Below are positions 20,364 to 30,117 of a stretch of DNA of 64,000 nucleotides, piece by piece (within the stretch, counting starts at the first letter, position 1; every line of letters begins with the position of its first letter). The position numbers were made by a program, and so were the translations under genes. The DNA comes from Vibrio ordalii ATCC 33509 (GTDB lineage: Bacteria; Pseudomonadota; Gammaproteobacteria; Enterobacterales; Vibrionaceae): NCBI GenBank assembly GCA_000257205.1, contig AEZC01000234.1:21979-85978 (forward strand), in the 5' to 3' direction. The notes under the pieces are model-generated. The model was not told the origin of the DNA. It did not search any database and worked only from the letters and a program-made list of their open reading frames with translations.

Positions 20364-20389
20364 ATATGCCTAGCTCGTGCTAGGCATAT
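20364..20389 (-). terminator. Perfect hairpin after the TRAP permease
   Basis: ATATGCCTAGC and GCTAGGCATAT pair perfectly over an 11-bp stem with loop TCGT, directly after the permease stop. There is no long T run, so it may be a weak terminator or an mRNA-stabilising hairpin between the permease and uspA. Confidence 0.6.
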
Positions 20390-20392
20390 TGA

Positions 20393-22966
20393 TTAAGCGC
20401 GTATTTCTTGTGTTCTCATACGGCGTTTCTGATTCCAAGCTAAGGTCAATACTAGTAATAATGCAGGTAAGAAGACCCACTCTTTCATCGGACGTTGGCT
20501 TTCCACTACAATTGAGCGGATTTCCCAATCAAAATCTATACCTGCTGCCTCTGCTGGGCTGCCGAACTCAATCATATCCACCAGCATACGATTGCTGGTT
20601 TCTTTCAAGGTTAGTCCCATTGATTGAATACGCTGCTCTGCCGTTGCGGCTTGATCCTCAAAAGGCAGTTGTACGGTTTTTGATGTGAAATTCCCATCGA
20701 TTTTCTCACCTGCAACAATCAGTTTGATAGGTTGACCTACGGGGAGTTTTTCAACAACTTGATTAATAGAAGTGCCAGGATGCAGCTCTGTTGCAGGATA
20801 AATCATATCCCACCAAAAACCGGGCCTGAAGAATGAGAACGTTAACACCAACAGCAAGACGGTTTCCCACCACTTATTGCGAGTTAGCCACCAACCTTGA
20901 GTCGCAGCAGAAAACAGCAGCATTGCGGTAATGGCTGAGAAAATGGTTAACGCTAAGTGCCACCATGTATCAATTCCCATTAGCAGTAGTTGAGTGTTGA
21001 ATACGAACATAAAGGGCAAAATGGCGGTACGAATATCGTAAGCAAACCCTTGAATACCTGTACGAATAGGGTCTGATTTAGCGATAGCCGCTGCGGCAAA
21101 TGCCGCCAAGCCAACGGGGGGGGTATCATCGGCCAAAATGCCGAAATAGAACACAAATAAGTGTACGGCAATCAGCGGAATGATAAGTCCATGAGCGGCT
21201 CCCAGTGTCACAATGACGGGAGCCATTAAGGTTGATACGACGATGTAGTTGGCGGTAGTCGGTAAGCCCATACCAAGAATGAGGCTGATCACGGCGGTAA
21301 AAATCAGCATCAGTATGACGCTGCCACCGGAGATAAACTCAACAAAATCGGTCATCACTAAGCCGATGCCAGTCAAGGTGACGACACCAACGACGGTTCA
21401 TGCGGCTGCGGTTGCCACGCCAATGCCAATCATATTTCGCGCGCCCGAAACCAAGCTTTCGGCAAGATCAACAAACCCAGCCTTCACTTGCTTGTTCAAA
21501 TCGTTGCTTTTATTAAGTAACGATATGAGTGGCCGCTGAGTGATCAAAATGAAGACCATAAATATCGTGGCCCAAAAAGCGGATAACCCGGGTGAGAAGC
21601 GCTCAACCGTCAAACACCACACTAGCACCACAATAGGTAGCAGGTAATGAAGCCCTGATTTTACCGTCGGCCCAGGGTCGGGTACTTCTTGGATATCCAT
21701 GTCCATTGTACTTTCTGAGGCGTGGCGAGATGAGATTCTAATCAGAGCGACATAAGTCAGTAAAAGCGCGACCGTAACAATGGGAGTAGCAGCGTCACCA
21801 AACACCTCTTTGGTCCAACCAATGCCGTAGTAAACAACAGCGCTGAGAACACAAAGCCCTAAAATAGTACCCGTAAATGAAAGTAAGCTTTGCACCCATG
21901 TCGGTGTATGACGGCGAGGTAGGCCTTTCATTCCTGCTTTGCAGGCTTCCAAATGGACAATATAAATTAAAGCAATGTAAGAGATAAGTGCTGGCAGTAG
22001 CGCAGCACGGATCACTTCAACATAGGAAATACCGACATATTCCACCATTAAAAATGCGGCAGCACCCATGATCGGCGGTGTTAATTGGCCATTGGTGGAA
22101 GCGGCAACTTCAACCGCGCCAGCTTTCGTTCCGGAAAAGCCAACGCGTTTCATCAATGGAATGGTAAAAGTGCCGGTGGTAACTACGTTTGCAATCGATG
22201 AGCCAGACACTAGCCCTGATAAGCCTGAGGCCACAACCGCTGCTTTCGCTGGGCCGCCTCGCATATGGCCCAACAGTGAAAAGGCCACCTTGATAAAATA
22301 GGCACCTGCGCCAGCTCGTTCAAGCATTGCACCAAATAGAACAAACAAGAACACAAAAGAGGTGGAAACCCCAAGAGCCACACCAAAAACTCCTTCAGTG
22401 GTCAGCCACAAATGAGACATCGCTTTGTTTAGGCTTGCTCCTTTATGAGCAATCACATCTGGCATGTGTGGGCCGCCAAAGGTGTAGAGCAAGAATAGTG
22501 CAGCGACCAACATCAGTGGTGGTCCTAACGCTCGGCGTGTTGCTTCAAGTAATAGCACCATTCCTGTGACGGAGACCGCTATATCAATCAAGGTTGGTGC
22601 GCCAGAACGACCAGCCAACTCGTTGTAAAATAAATAGATATAAGCGGCAGAGAAGCTACCGGCTAAGGCAAGGAGCCAGTCAATCAGTGGAATACGATCG
22701 CGCGGTGAGCTCTTTAATGCTGGATAGGCGGTAAAGGCTAGAAAAATGGCAAACGTAAGGTGAACCGCTCGTGCCTGTGTATCGTTTAAGATGGCAAAGT
22801 TAAAAATAAAAGGCAGCGGTGAAGCATACCAAAGTTGGAATAGGGACCAACATAGTGGGACAAACCACAAAATGCGCCCTGGCAAACCGTGAGGATTTCT
22901 TGCACCAGTATCGGATTGCGCTACCATTTCCTGCACATCAGTCGACGGAGTGAGTGTCTTCGTCAT
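20393..22966 (-). pseudogene. TRAP-TAXI fused permease (DctQM type) interrupted by TGA
   Basis: The reading frame from 22966 to 20393 encodes about 857 residues, the usual size of a fused small-plus-large TRAP permease. A TGA at 21398-21400 interrupts it after GVATAAA; the same frame continues TVVGVVTLTGIGLVMTDFVEF without loss. The N part (522 residues) holds the DctQ-like helices and the first DctM block, with GLSGLVSGSSIANV. The C part (327 residues from ATG 21376) contains LGMGLPTTANYIVV and DDTPPVGLAAFAAAAI. Substitution of a Gly codon (GGA to TGA) would explain the stop. The transporter is probably inactive unless the stop is read through or is a sequencing error. The partner binding protein is at 23264. 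Confidence 0.8.
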
Positions 22967-23200
22967 GTACGTTATCCTTATTATTGACTGCCTACATCTC
23001 GGTTGACCACAGGGTCAATTCCCGGCTACTGAGAAGCTGGCTATTGCGGAACAGAACAAAAGGTGGGTCGTTAAATCATTTAAGACCCAAAGGTGCCCAG
23101 TGAGTCGTTGTGAACGTAAGACGGTGGGCGATCATCGCCGCCACTGCTTGAACATCACGCAAAGGGATCAAGGGCATATCACCTGTAATTGAACGGGCAA

Positions 23201-23227
23201 TCAAAGGAGACAGTAAGTCCCCTTTGA
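23201..23227 (-). other. Hairpin between TAXI binding protein and permease genes
   Basis: TCAAAGGAGAC and GTCCCCTTTGA form an 11-bp stem with one mismatch and loop AGTAA, about 36 bases past the binding-protein stop. The gap to the permease start is 297 bases with no gene in it. A partial stop or mRNA-protecting hairpin here would give more binding protein than permease, as is usual for such transporters. Confidence 0.5.
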
Positions 23228-23263
23228 CTCGGTATTGTTATTGTCAGTGTTCGCGATGCGAAA

Positions 23264-24232
23264 TTATTTTAGCAAACCGATTTCTTTGTAGTATTTTTCA
23301 GCACCTGGATGAAGGGGAATAGAGATCCCGGCTTTAACCATGTCTTCTTTTTTCAAATTAGCAAAAGCAGGGTGAAGACGTTTAAAGGTATCAAAATCTT
23401 CAAATACCGCTTTGACTAGGTTGTAGGCGACTTCATCAGACACATCGGTGCTTGATACCAATGTCGCTGCCACACCAAAGCTGGTTACATCTTTATCTGT
23501 TCCACGATACATGCCAGCAGGAATGGTGCTGTAAGCGTAGTAAGGGTTATTGGCAACAATTTTTTCAATTTCAGGGCCAGTGGCAGAGACGAGTTTTGCA
23601 TCGCATGAGGTTGTTGCTTCTTTGATTGAACCATTTGGATGGCCAACCATGTAAATGAAGGCGTCTATTTTATTGTCGCATAACGCTTGAGAGCGTTCAG
23701 AGCCTTTGAGCTCAGAAGCTAGCTTGAAGCTGTCATTGGTCCAACCAAATGCATCCATCACCACTGCCATCGTGGCTCTGTCACCCGAACCAGGGTTACC
23801 AATGTTGACACGTTTACCTTTCAAGTCTGCCACGTTTTCAATGCCAGAATCGGCGCGAGCAATGATGTTAAAAGGTTCGGTATGAAGAGAGAATACTGCG
23901 CGCAGTTTTTTATTCGGGCCTTGTTCGCTAAATTCGCTAGTGCCGTTATAACCATGGTACTGCCAGTCAGATTGAACGATACCAAAATCAAGCTCATTCG
24001 AACGAATGGTATTCACGTTGTAGATAGACCCGCCGGTTGATTCGACTGAGCAGCGAATGTTGTGGTCTTTACGCCCTTTGTTAACCAGCTTACAAATAGC
24101 ACCACCTGTTGGGTAGTAAACACCAGTGACGGATCCCGTACCAATAGTAATAAATTCTTGTGCACTGACCGTTCCTGCCCCCATGACGGCTGCTGAAATT
24201 ACTCCAACTTTAATCAATTTATTCAACGCCAT
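23264..24232 (-). CDS. TAXI family TRAP transporter solute-binding protein
   Basis: The protein has 322 residues. A signal peptide (about 1-24, ending VSAQ) precedes FITIGTGSVTGVYYPTGGAI, the TAXI-family opening. I choose ATG 24232 with AAGGAAGGGA upstream over the longer frame from 24265. It captures a small acid (glutamate-like substrates are known for the family) in the periplasm and delivers it to the fused permease at 20393-22966, which is broken here. The binding protein itself looks intact. Its ligand cannot be told from the sequence. Confidence 0.92.
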   Translation of the reverse strand: MALNKLIKVGVISAAVMGAGTVSAQEFITIGTGSVTGVYYPTGGAICKLVNKGRKDHNIRCSVESTGGSIYNVNTIRSNELDFGIVQSDWQYHGYNGTSEFSEQGPNKKLRAVFSLHTEPFNIIARADSGIENVADLKGKRVNIGNPGSGDRATMAVVMDAFGWTNDSFKLASELKGSERSQALCDNKIDAFIYMVGHPNGSIKEATTSCDAKLVSATGPEIEKIVANNPYYAYSTIPAGMYRGTDKDVTSFGVAATLVSSTDVSDEVAYNLVKAVFEDFDTFKRLHPAFANLKKEDMVKAGISIPLHPGAEKYYKEIGLLK

Positions 24233-24277
24233 GAATTTCCCTTCCTTATTCATTATTAATCCCATAGATAATTGTTG

Positions 24278-24407
24278 TTACACCCTTCTCAGTTGAAGTT
24301 GCTGTGGTGTTGGCTACGTTGGTTTACCCCAATCACAGAATCTTATCCATGCTATATGACAACTGACTCATTTGTCGTCTATCCGCCACTTCAAGATGTT
24401 TGGGGAT
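24278..24407. repeat. Vibrio palindromic intergenic repeat, copy 2
   Basis: The stretch TACACCCTTCTCAGTTGAAG ... GTGTTGGCTACGTTGGTTTA ... CCCAATCAC matches the left half of the element at 17741 position by position with scattered changes. The right end, ACTTCAAGATGTTTGGGGA, is an imperfect inverted copy of the left end. The middle is more diverged than in copy 1. It lies upstream of the TAXI gene and may be in its leader or promoter. Confidence 0.7.
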
Positions 24408-24437
24408 CGGGGGAGTTTCCTCATCTGGAAACGGCAT

Positions 24438-24463
24438 CTTTTTCAATCTGAGTATTGAAAAAG
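24438..24463. repeat. Perfect inverted repeat upstream of the TAXI gene
   Basis: CTTTTTCAAT and ATTGAAAAAG pair perfectly over 10 bp with a 6-base loop CTGAGT. It lies in the 466-base gap between argR and the TAXI gene. It may be a regulator site or a weak terminator; neither is shown by flanking sequence. Confidence 0.45.
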
Positions 24464-24631
24464 CGGCTAAATAATACCAAAAAATCGGCACATAATTACA
24501 TAAATGTTAAAAAATGTAGCTAAATTTGCTATTAATAAGCGTCACTATCAGAGTCAAAATATGACAATAGCTTGCCTATCAAGGAGTTATTTCTCTTTCT
24601 GTTGTGACAACTTATTGCTGAAGATGTGAAG

Positions 24632-24663
24632 AGAATCACGCCGACTTGACGCAGTGTGATTCT
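24632..24663 (-). terminator. Probable argR terminator
   Basis: AGAATCAC and GTGATTCT bracket an imperfect hairpin 36 bases after the argR stop. On the minus strand it is followed by CTCTTC, a weak pyrimidine tract. It is the only plausible stop signal for argR. Confidence 0.5.
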
Positions 24664-24698
24664 ACTAGAGAGTGAGATGAAATACGTTTAGGGACAAA

Positions 24699-25172
24699 TT
24701 ACCCTGCGTAATCAAATAGATCACAGACTGAATCAAACAATTGCTTTGTCGTTACGTTCAGTGTCGGTGTGATAAAAATGGTATCGTCACCGGCCACCAC
24801 ACCCAAGATGCCTTCCGATTTGCCCAGAGAATCAAGTAACCGAGCAATAAGCTGTGCCGCCCCTGGTCCGGTATGAATCACTACCAGCGCGGCATTGTGA
24901 TCTATGTCTAGCACTAACTCACGCAGTGAACTTGATACGGTTGGTACACCGAGCTCAGCAGGAAGGCAGTAGACCATTTCCATTTTTGCGTTGCGTGTGC
25001 GCACCGCACCAAATTTAGTCAGCATGCGAGATACTTTGGATTGGTTGATACTATCAAACCCTTCATTACGCAGGGCATCGACAATGTCACCTTGAGATCC
25101 AAAACGCTCTTCTTTTAATAGATTTTTAAAAGCACGAACCAGATTATCTTGCTTATCATTATTGTTGCGCAT
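24699..25172 (-). CDS. argR: Arginine repressor ArgR
   Basis: The protein has 157 residues. The N-terminal winged helix (about 1-75) includes [15 protein letters not shown] and [18 protein letters not shown]. The C-terminal arginine-binding and hexamer domain contains [17 protein letters not shown] and [13 protein letters not shown]. With arginine bound it represses biosynthesis genes and often activates or tunes catabolism. It is divergent from mdh, as in E. coli. A candidate operator is at 25203-25226. Confidence 0.97.
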   Translation of the reverse strand: MRNNNDKQDNLVRAFKNLLKEERFGSQGDIVDALRNEGFDSINQSKVSRMLTKFGAVRTRNAKMEMVYCLPAELGVPTVSSSLRELVLDIDHNAALVVIHTGPGAAQLIARLLDSLGKSEGILGVVAGDDTIFITPTLNVTTKQLFDSVCDLFDYAG

Positions 25173-25202
25173 AGTTATCGTCTTCGATTAGCCATTTATT
25201 GC

Positions 25203-25226
25203 TGCATATTCTCGCATAGCTATGCA
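25203..25226 (-). promoter_or_regulatory. Candidate ArgR operator upstream of argR
   Basis: GCATAGCTATGC is a perfect 12-base palindrome at 25214-25225, preceded by TGCATATTCTCGC. The half sites TGCAT/ATGCA are near the ARG-box half site TGAAT/ATTCA. It lies about 31 bases before the argR start, a position suited to autoregulation. The fit to consensus is only partial. Confidence 0.35.
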
Positions 25227-25401
25227 GTTATCGCCAAATTATCGTCCAAAAGTGTCTAAAAAGTCACTGTAAACATTTGTGTAAAACTTTGGTCGAATGG
25301 CAACTTAACTCTTTGTCGCTAAAGATAAACAAGGTCATAATTGCCATCGCTGCTGTAGCTCGATTTTAGCGAATTGCGCGAGGTCGCAAAGCTAGCGTTA
25401 A

Positions 25402-25415
25402 TTGATTGTAATCAT
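25402..25415 (+). promoter_or_regulatory. Candidate FNR/CRP-like site upstream of mdh
   Basis: TTGATTGTAATCAT matches the FNR consensus TTGAT-N4-ATCAA at nine of ten positions. It is 83 to 96 bases before the mdh start. Oxygen control of malate dehydrogenase is known in enterics (ArcA, FNR), so the site is plausible but unproven. Confidence 0.4.
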
Positions 25416-25497
25416 ATTGTGATTACTATAGTTTTCTAGCTTAAAAATACCCTACACGAAAACATTTATAAGAGATTTATTCTCAAGGAGAACTACG

Positions 25498-26433
25498 ATG
25501 AAAGTAGCTGTTATTGGTGCCGCTGGTGGCATCGGTCAAGCCCTAGCACTTCTACTTAAAAACCATCTTCCTGCTGGCTCCGATCTGGCGCTGTATGACA
25601 TCGCACCGGTGACTCCGGGCGTTGCTGCCGATCTAAGCCACATTCCTACCCCTGTATCGATCAAAGGCTATGCTGGCGAAGATCCAACACCTGCGCTTGA
25701 AGGTGCGGATGTAGTCCTTGTTTCTGCTGGTGTCGCTCGTAAGCCGGGTATGGATCGCGCGGATCTGTTTAATGTTAACGCTGGCATTGTGAAAGCATTG
25801 ACTGAAAAGATTGCGGTTGTCTGTCCAAAAGCCTGTGTGGGCATTATCACCAACCCTGTCAATACAACAGTACCTATTGCAGCGGAAGTCTTGAAAAAAG
25901 CAGGCGTTTACGACAAGCGTAAGTTATTTGGTGTGACAACGTTGGACGTGATCCGCTCAGAAACGTTTGTCGCGGCGCTAAAAGATAAAAACCCTAGCGA
26001 GATTATTGTGCCTGTGATTGGCGGCCACTCAGGCGTCACTATCCTTCCTTTGCTTTCACAAATTGAAGGGGTTGAGTTCACGGCCGAAGAAGTGGAAGCC
26101 CTAACTAAGCGCATTCAAAACGCAGGCACCGAAGTGGTGGAAGCGAAGGCGGGTGGCGGCAGTGCAACACTGTCAATGGGTCAAGCGGCTTGCCGTTTTG
26201 GCTTATCATTAGTCAAAGCACTGCAAGGTGAACCAGGTGTTGTGGAATGTGCCTACGTTGACGGTGGTAGTGAGCATGCTTCATTCTTTGCACAACCGAT
26301 TAAACTCGGTAAAGAGGGTGTCGAAGAAGTGTTGAGCTATGGTGCATTGAGTGCCTATGAACAAGCCGCGTTAGATGGAATGCTGACAACACTGAAAGGT
26401 GATATTCAACTGGGTGTTGATTTCGCCAAATAA
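25498..26433 (+). CDS. mdh: Malate dehydrogenase
   Basis: The protein has 311 residues, standard for the gammaproteobacterial enzyme. The NAD-binding [14 protein letters not shown] is at residues 7-20, substrate arginines lie in VARKPGMDR, and the catalytic His is in [14 protein letters not shown] near residue 177. It interconverts malate and oxaloacetate in the TCA cycle. AAGGAG precedes the ATG. It is monocistronic with a strong terminator and is divergent from argR. Confidence 0.98.
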   Translation: MKVAVIGAAGGIGQALALLLKNHLPAGSDLALYDIAPVTPGVAADLSHIPTPVSIKGYAGEDPTPALEGADVVLVSAGVARKPGMDRADLFNVNAGIVKALTEKIAVVCPKACVGIITNPVNTTVPIAAEVLKKAGVYDKRKLFGVTTLDVIRSETFVAALKDKNPSEIIVPVIGGHSGVTILPLLSQIEGVEFTAEEVEALTKRIQNAGTEVVEAKAGGGSATLSMGQAACRFGLSLVKALQGEPGVVECAYVDGGSEHASFFAQPIKLGKEGVEEVLSYGALSAYEQAALDGMLTTLKGDIQLGVDFAK

Positions 26434-26453
26434 AGAGTAACCTTATCTTATAC

Positions 26454-26489
26454 AAAAATGCCGCTTGCTCATCCAAGCGGCATTTTTTA
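26454..26489 (+). terminator. Terminator after mdh
   Basis: AAAAATGCCGCTTG, loop CTCAT, CCAAGCGGCATTTTTT is a clear intrinsic terminator on the plus strand. Confidence 0.92.
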
Positions 26490-26726
26490 TGGTTTTTACC
26501 GATATTTTTGTATGATGATGCTTTGAACTGTGTAATATGCGGTTTTTTTTACTGAGCAGTGCACTATTTTCGTCGTGAACTTATAAACTCTTTGATCCCT
26601 AGCAATGAATTTGACTATTGACTCACTATCTCAGTGACCGCGACCACATAGGGATTGATGTTTGGTAAATATGTTCTCTAAAATAGCGCCTTCTTCTAAT
26701 GTGTCGATACTCACTGGATAGTTCTC

Positions 26727-28133
26727 ATGGATAATAAGCTTGGTTTGGGCTCACTGACAGCACTGGTCATTGGTTCAATGATTGGCGCTGGTGTTTTTAG
26801 CCTGCCACAAAACATGGCCTCAGTCGCTAGCCCTTTGGCGGTCATGATCGGCTGGGGGATTACTGGCGTTGGTATGATCTTCCTTGCGCTCTCTTTTCAA
26901 CAACTTGCCATCCATAAACCTCATATCAATAGTGGTGTATTTGGTTTTGCTCGAGAAGGATTTGGTGACTTTGCGGGTTTTTGTTCCGCATGGGGCTACT
27001 GGTTTAGCGCCATGGTGGCTAATGTCTCCTATCTGGTGATTGTTTTTAGTACCTTAGGCATGTTGTTTGATACACCAGATAACGTGATGTTTGGTGCGGG
27101 TAATACGTGGCTTTCGATTGTGAGTGCATCGGTCTTACTTTGGTTAGTGCATGCGTTGGTCAAAAAAGGAGTACAAACGGCCGCATTTATTAATCTGATT
27201 ACCACCTTTGCGAAAATGATCCCTCTAGTGTTGTTCATCATTTGTGCCGCTTTTGCTTTTTCTTGGGACAAATTCACATTGGATTTTACAGGCTTGCACT
27301 TCGGTGCTGGCCATGATCTGCTGGATCAAATAAAAAGCACCATGTTGATCACGGTATGGGTGTTCATCGGAATAGAGGGAGCGGTTGTTGTGTCAAGCCG
27401 CGCTCGCCACCGTGCTGATATCGGTAAAGCGACTATTCTCGGTTTGCTTACGGCGTTGACCATTTATGTATTGGTCACCTTATTGTCGATGGGCGTGATT
27501 AAACCCGTTGAATTGGCGCAATATCAGAATCCTTCAATGGCCAAAGTGCTGATGACTATTCTTGGTCCTTGGGGTGAGTACATCATAGGTGTTGGATTAA
27601 TTATTTCGGTGTGCGGTGCTTTTCTTAGCTGGACGGTCCTAGCCTCTGAAGCGCCATTTTTATGTGCCAGAGATAAGATGTTTCCTGCCATCTACGCCGA
27701 GCAAAACGAAGCGGGGAGCCCAGTAAAAGCCTTAACTCTAACCAATGTCTGCATTCAGGTCTCACTGATTCTGGTGATGTACGCAGGCAGCACCTACGAT
27801 ACGCTGCTGATCTTCGCTTCAGAAATGATCCTTGTTCCCTATTTTTTGATCGGCGCCTTTACGTTAAAGATCGCGATTGAACAGAAGAATAAAGGCAAAC
27901 TTTTGGTAATAGGTTCTTGTGCCACCATTTATGGAATTTGGCTTTTGTATGCCTCTGGTTTGCACTATTTGATGCTCTCCGCGCTACTCTACTTACCTGG
28001 GCTCTATTTCTACATGAAAGCCAAACGAGAGCAGGGCATTGATCCTTTTCAAGGCAAAGAAAAGTTAGGAGCTTGTGCTTTAACGATCGTGGCTGTTTTT
28101 GCATTTGGCATGATTTGGCAAGGCGGGTTTTAA
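26727..28133 (+). CDS. arcD: Basic amino acid antiporter, ArcD/APC family
   Basis: The protein has 468 residues with about 12 membrane segments. It starts LTALVIGSMIGAGVFSLPQN, the APC-family substrate-binding loop (GAGVFSLP), and has FIGIEGAVVVSSRA in helix 6, typical of arginine/ornithine and arginine/agmatine exchangers. With the arginine deiminase at 15992 it suggests arginine/ornithine exchange, but no ornithine carbamoyltransferase or carbamate kinase is in view, so the true pair of substrates is uncertain. The 293-base leader holds a TTTGATCCCTA / TAGGGATTGA inverted pair (26590-26660) and no riboswitch that I recognise. Confidence 0.85.
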   Translation: MDNKLGLGSLTALVIGSMIGAGVFSLPQNMASVASPLAVMIGWGITGVGMIFLALSFQQLAIHKPHINSGVFGFAREGFGDFAGFCSAWGYWFSAMVANVSYLVIVFSTLGMLFDTPDNVMFGAGNTWLSIVSASVLLWLVHALVKKGVQTAAFINLITTFAKMIPLVLFIICAAFAFSWDKFTLDFTGLHFGAGHDLLDQIKSTMLITVWVFIGIEGAVVVSSRARHRADIGKATILGLLTALTIYVLVTLLSMGVIKPVELAQYQNPSMAKVLMTILGPWGEYIIGVGLIISVCGAFLSWTVLASEAPFLCARDKMFPAIYAEQNEAGSPVKALTLTNVCIQVSLILVMYAGSTYDTLLIFASEMILVPYFLIGAFTLKIAIEQKNKGKLLVIGSCATIYGIWLLYASGLHYLMLSALLYLPGLYFYMKAKREQGIDPFQGKEKLGACALTIVAVFAFGMIWQGGF

Positions 28134-28148
28134 ATAACGCTTAGAATC

Positions 28149-28176
28149 AAAAAGAGCCTCAACTGAGGCTCTTTTT
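28149..28176. terminator. Bidirectional terminator between arcD and ispB
   Basis: AAAAAGAGCCTC, loop AACT, GAGGCTCTTTTT is symmetrical with A and T flanks. It serves converging arcD (+) and ispB (-). Confidence 0.9.
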
Positions 28177-28230
28177 GTAGCGGTGCATTTCTAGGCAAAG
28201 ATCGATTCTTCGTCCAAGCTAGCGGCTGTT

Positions 28231-29202
28231 CTACTTTGTTCTATTCACAGCCATATGAGCTAGAGCTATCAGTGCTTGTTTATATTCACTTTCTGGCAGG
28301 ATAGACAGCTCATTGATCGCTTTATCGGCTTCTTCGAGCGCTTTGTTGGTTGTGTATTCAAGCGAGCCTGTTTGTATCATTGCCGCTAGAATCGCATCAA
28401 GCTGTTCTATGCCATTGGCTTTCTCGATGGCCTCACGGATCATCTCTTTTTGCTCGGGTGTACCATGCTGCATTGCGTACAATAGAGGAAGTGTTGGTTT
28501 GCCTTCTGCTAAATCATCGCCCACATTTTTGCCCATTTCACTGCCATCAGAGGTGTAATCCATCACGTCATCAATGAGCTGGAAGGCTGTGCCAAGGTAC
28601 TTACCATAGTTCTGTAGTGCCGTTTCAATTTCAGGAGAAGCGTTACTTAATATCGCACCAATCTGGGTCGCAGCTTCAAACAAACGCGCTGTTTTCGAGT
28701 AGATCACTTGTAGGTAATTTTCTTCGGTAGTGTTTGGATCATTACAGTTCATCAATTGCTGCACTTCGCCTTCAGCGATAACGTTCACCGCATCACTCAT
28801 CAGCTCAAGGATCCTTAACGATCCTAGTGTAGTCATCATTTGGAAGGAACGCGTGTAGATGAAATCCCCCACTAACACGCTCGCTGCATTGCCAAATGCT
28901 GCGTTCGCTGTTGCTTTGCCACGGCGCATATCCGATTCATCGACAACGTCGTCATGCAGCAAGGTTGCCGTGTGGAGGAATTCAATAAATGCAGCGGTAG
29001 TCGTGTGCGCTTCACCTTGATAACCAAGGGCTCGAGCCGACAAAATAGCCAGCAAAGGACGCAGGCGTTTCCCACCTCCGCTGACGATGTAGAATCCTAA
29101 TTGATTGATTAAAGATACATCAGAGTTGAGCTGAGCTTGAATCGTTTCATTCACTTTTGCCATGTCATTGGCAGTAAGCGTTTGGATAGCTTTAAAATCC
29201 AT
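28231..29202 (-). CDS. ispB: Octaprenyl diphosphate synthase
   Basis: The protein has 323 residues. Both aspartate-rich motifs of trans-prenyltransferases are present: LLHDDVVDESD near residues 80-90 and QLIDDVMDYTSD near 205-216. It builds the C40 side chain of ubiquinone and menaquinone. It is divergent from rplU-rpmA, the usual arrangement. No ribosome binding site or start ambiguity was noticed. Confidence 0.96.
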   Translation of the reverse strand: MDFKAIQTLTANDMAKVNETIQAQLNSDVSLINQLGFYIVSGGGKRLRPLLAILSARALGYQGEAHTTTAAFIEFLHTATLLHDDVVDESDMRRGKATANAAFGNAASVLVGDFIYTRSFQMMTTLGSLRILELMSDAVNVIAEGEVQQLMNCNDPNTTEENYLQVIYSKTARLFEAATQIGAILSNASPEIETALQNYGKYLGTAFQLIDDVMDYTSDGSEMGKNVGDDLAEGKPTLPLLYAMQHGTPEQKEMIREAIEKANGIEQLDAILAAMIQTGSLEYTTNKALEEADKAINELSILPESEYKQALIALAHMAVNRTK

Positions 29203-29359
29203 GGTTAATCCGGCTGAAGTTAGAACCTATAAGGTGTTGTGTTCTTCTATAATTCTCGAATAATACACTAAAAAACGTTGATTAATACAAGGCTTAAAGG
29301 CATGATTGCGCCACTTTTCATTGGCGATTAGCTTTTCGCCAATTTTTTCAAAATATGGC

Positions 29360-29388
29360 TTGTCTTGGGGTACTCATTCGCGTAGAAT
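29360..29388 (+). promoter_or_regulatory. Promoter of rplU-rpmA
   Basis: TTGTCT (29360-29365), a 17-base spacer and TAGAAT (29383-29388) form a good sigma-70 promoter, followed by GC-rich CTGCGCCC typical of growth-rate control. A hairpin with a T tract (TTGGCG...CGCCAATTTTTT, about 29320-29348) lies just upstream and should block read-through into it. The leader to rplU is about 80 bases. Confidence 0.75.
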
Positions 29389-29474
29389 CTGCGCCCTATT
29401 GATGATTAGTTTAGCGCACACCCAAATTGCTCAAATAAAAAGCATACGGCTGTGCGGAAAGAGCGGAGTAAAAT

Positions 29475-29786
29475 ATGTACGCTGTTTTCCAATCTGGTGG
29501 TAAACAACACCGTGTAAGCGAAGGTCAAACTCTTCGTTTAGAGAAATTAGACGTTGAAACTGGTGCAACTGTTGAATTTGATAAAGTTCTACTAGTTGCT
29601 AACGGTGAGCAAATCACTGTTGGGGCACCTCTTGTTGAAGGCGGTAAAATTACTGCTGAAGTAGTACAACACGGTCGTGGCGATAAAGTTAAAATCGTTA
29701 AGTTCCGTCGTCGTAAACACTCTCGTAAACAACAAGGCCACCGTCAGTGGTTCACTGAAGTGAAAATCACTGGCATCAACGCTTAA
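29475..29786 (+). CDS. rplU: 50S ribosomal protein L21
   Basis: The protein has 103 residues and begins [20 protein letters not shown], the universal L21 opening, and ends with [16 protein letters not shown], the basic rRNA-binding region. The ribosome binding site GGAGTAA precedes the ATG. It is co-transcribed with rpmA and probably obgE. Confidence 0.98.
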   Translation: MYAVFQSGGKQHRVSEGQTLRLEKLDVETGATVEFDKVLLVANGEQITVGAPLVEGGKITAEVVQHGRGDKVKIVKFRRRKHSRKQQGHRQWFTEVKITGINA

Positions 29787-29807
29787 GTAATTTAGGAGAG
29801 TTTAACA

Positions 29808-30065
29808 ATGGCACACAAAAAAGCTGGCGGTTCTACTCGTAACGGCCGCGATTCAGAAAGCAAACGTCTTGGTGTTAAGCGTTTCGGTGGTGAATCTGTT
29901 CTTGCAGGTAACATCATCGTTCGTCAACGTGGTACTAAGTTCCACGCAGGCACTAACGTTGGTATCGGTAAAGACCATACTCTTTTCGCTCTTACTGAAG
30001 GTAAAGTGAAATTTGAAGTTAAAGGTCCTAAAAACCGTAAATTTGTTAGCATCGACGCTGAATAA
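29808..30065 (+). CDS. rpmA: 50S ribosomal protein L27
   Basis: The protein has 85 residues and begins [19 protein letters not shown], with the flexible N-terminus that reaches the peptidyl-transferase centre. GGAGAG precedes the ATG. It lies 21 bases after rplU and is followed by a terminator. Confidence 0.98.
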   Translation: MAHKKAGGSTRNGRDSESKRLGVKRFGGESVLAGNIIVRQRGTKFHAGTNVGIGKDHTLFALTEGKVKFEVKGPKNRKFVSIDAE

Positions 30066-30084
30066 ATTTATACCTAACTGAACT

Positions 30085-30117
30085 CAAAAGCCCTGCCGTT
30101 ACGGTGGGGTTTTTTAT
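30085..30117 (+). terminator. Terminator after rpmA
   Basis: AAAAGCCCTGCCG, a short TTA loop and CGGTGGGGTTTTTT pair with some G-U pairs. The T run is strong. It separates rpmA from obgE, which therefore probably has its own promoter or depends on partial read-through. Confidence 0.8.

Noticed and set aside
20377-20688. 103-codon plus-strand frame antisense to the TRAP permease
   Set aside because: The opposite strand encodes a clear permease C-terminus; no start signal or domain is seen here.
26540-26726. Lysine-type riboswitch in the arcD leader
   Set aside because: There is an inverted pair, but none of the conserved lysine riboswitch core that I would expect.
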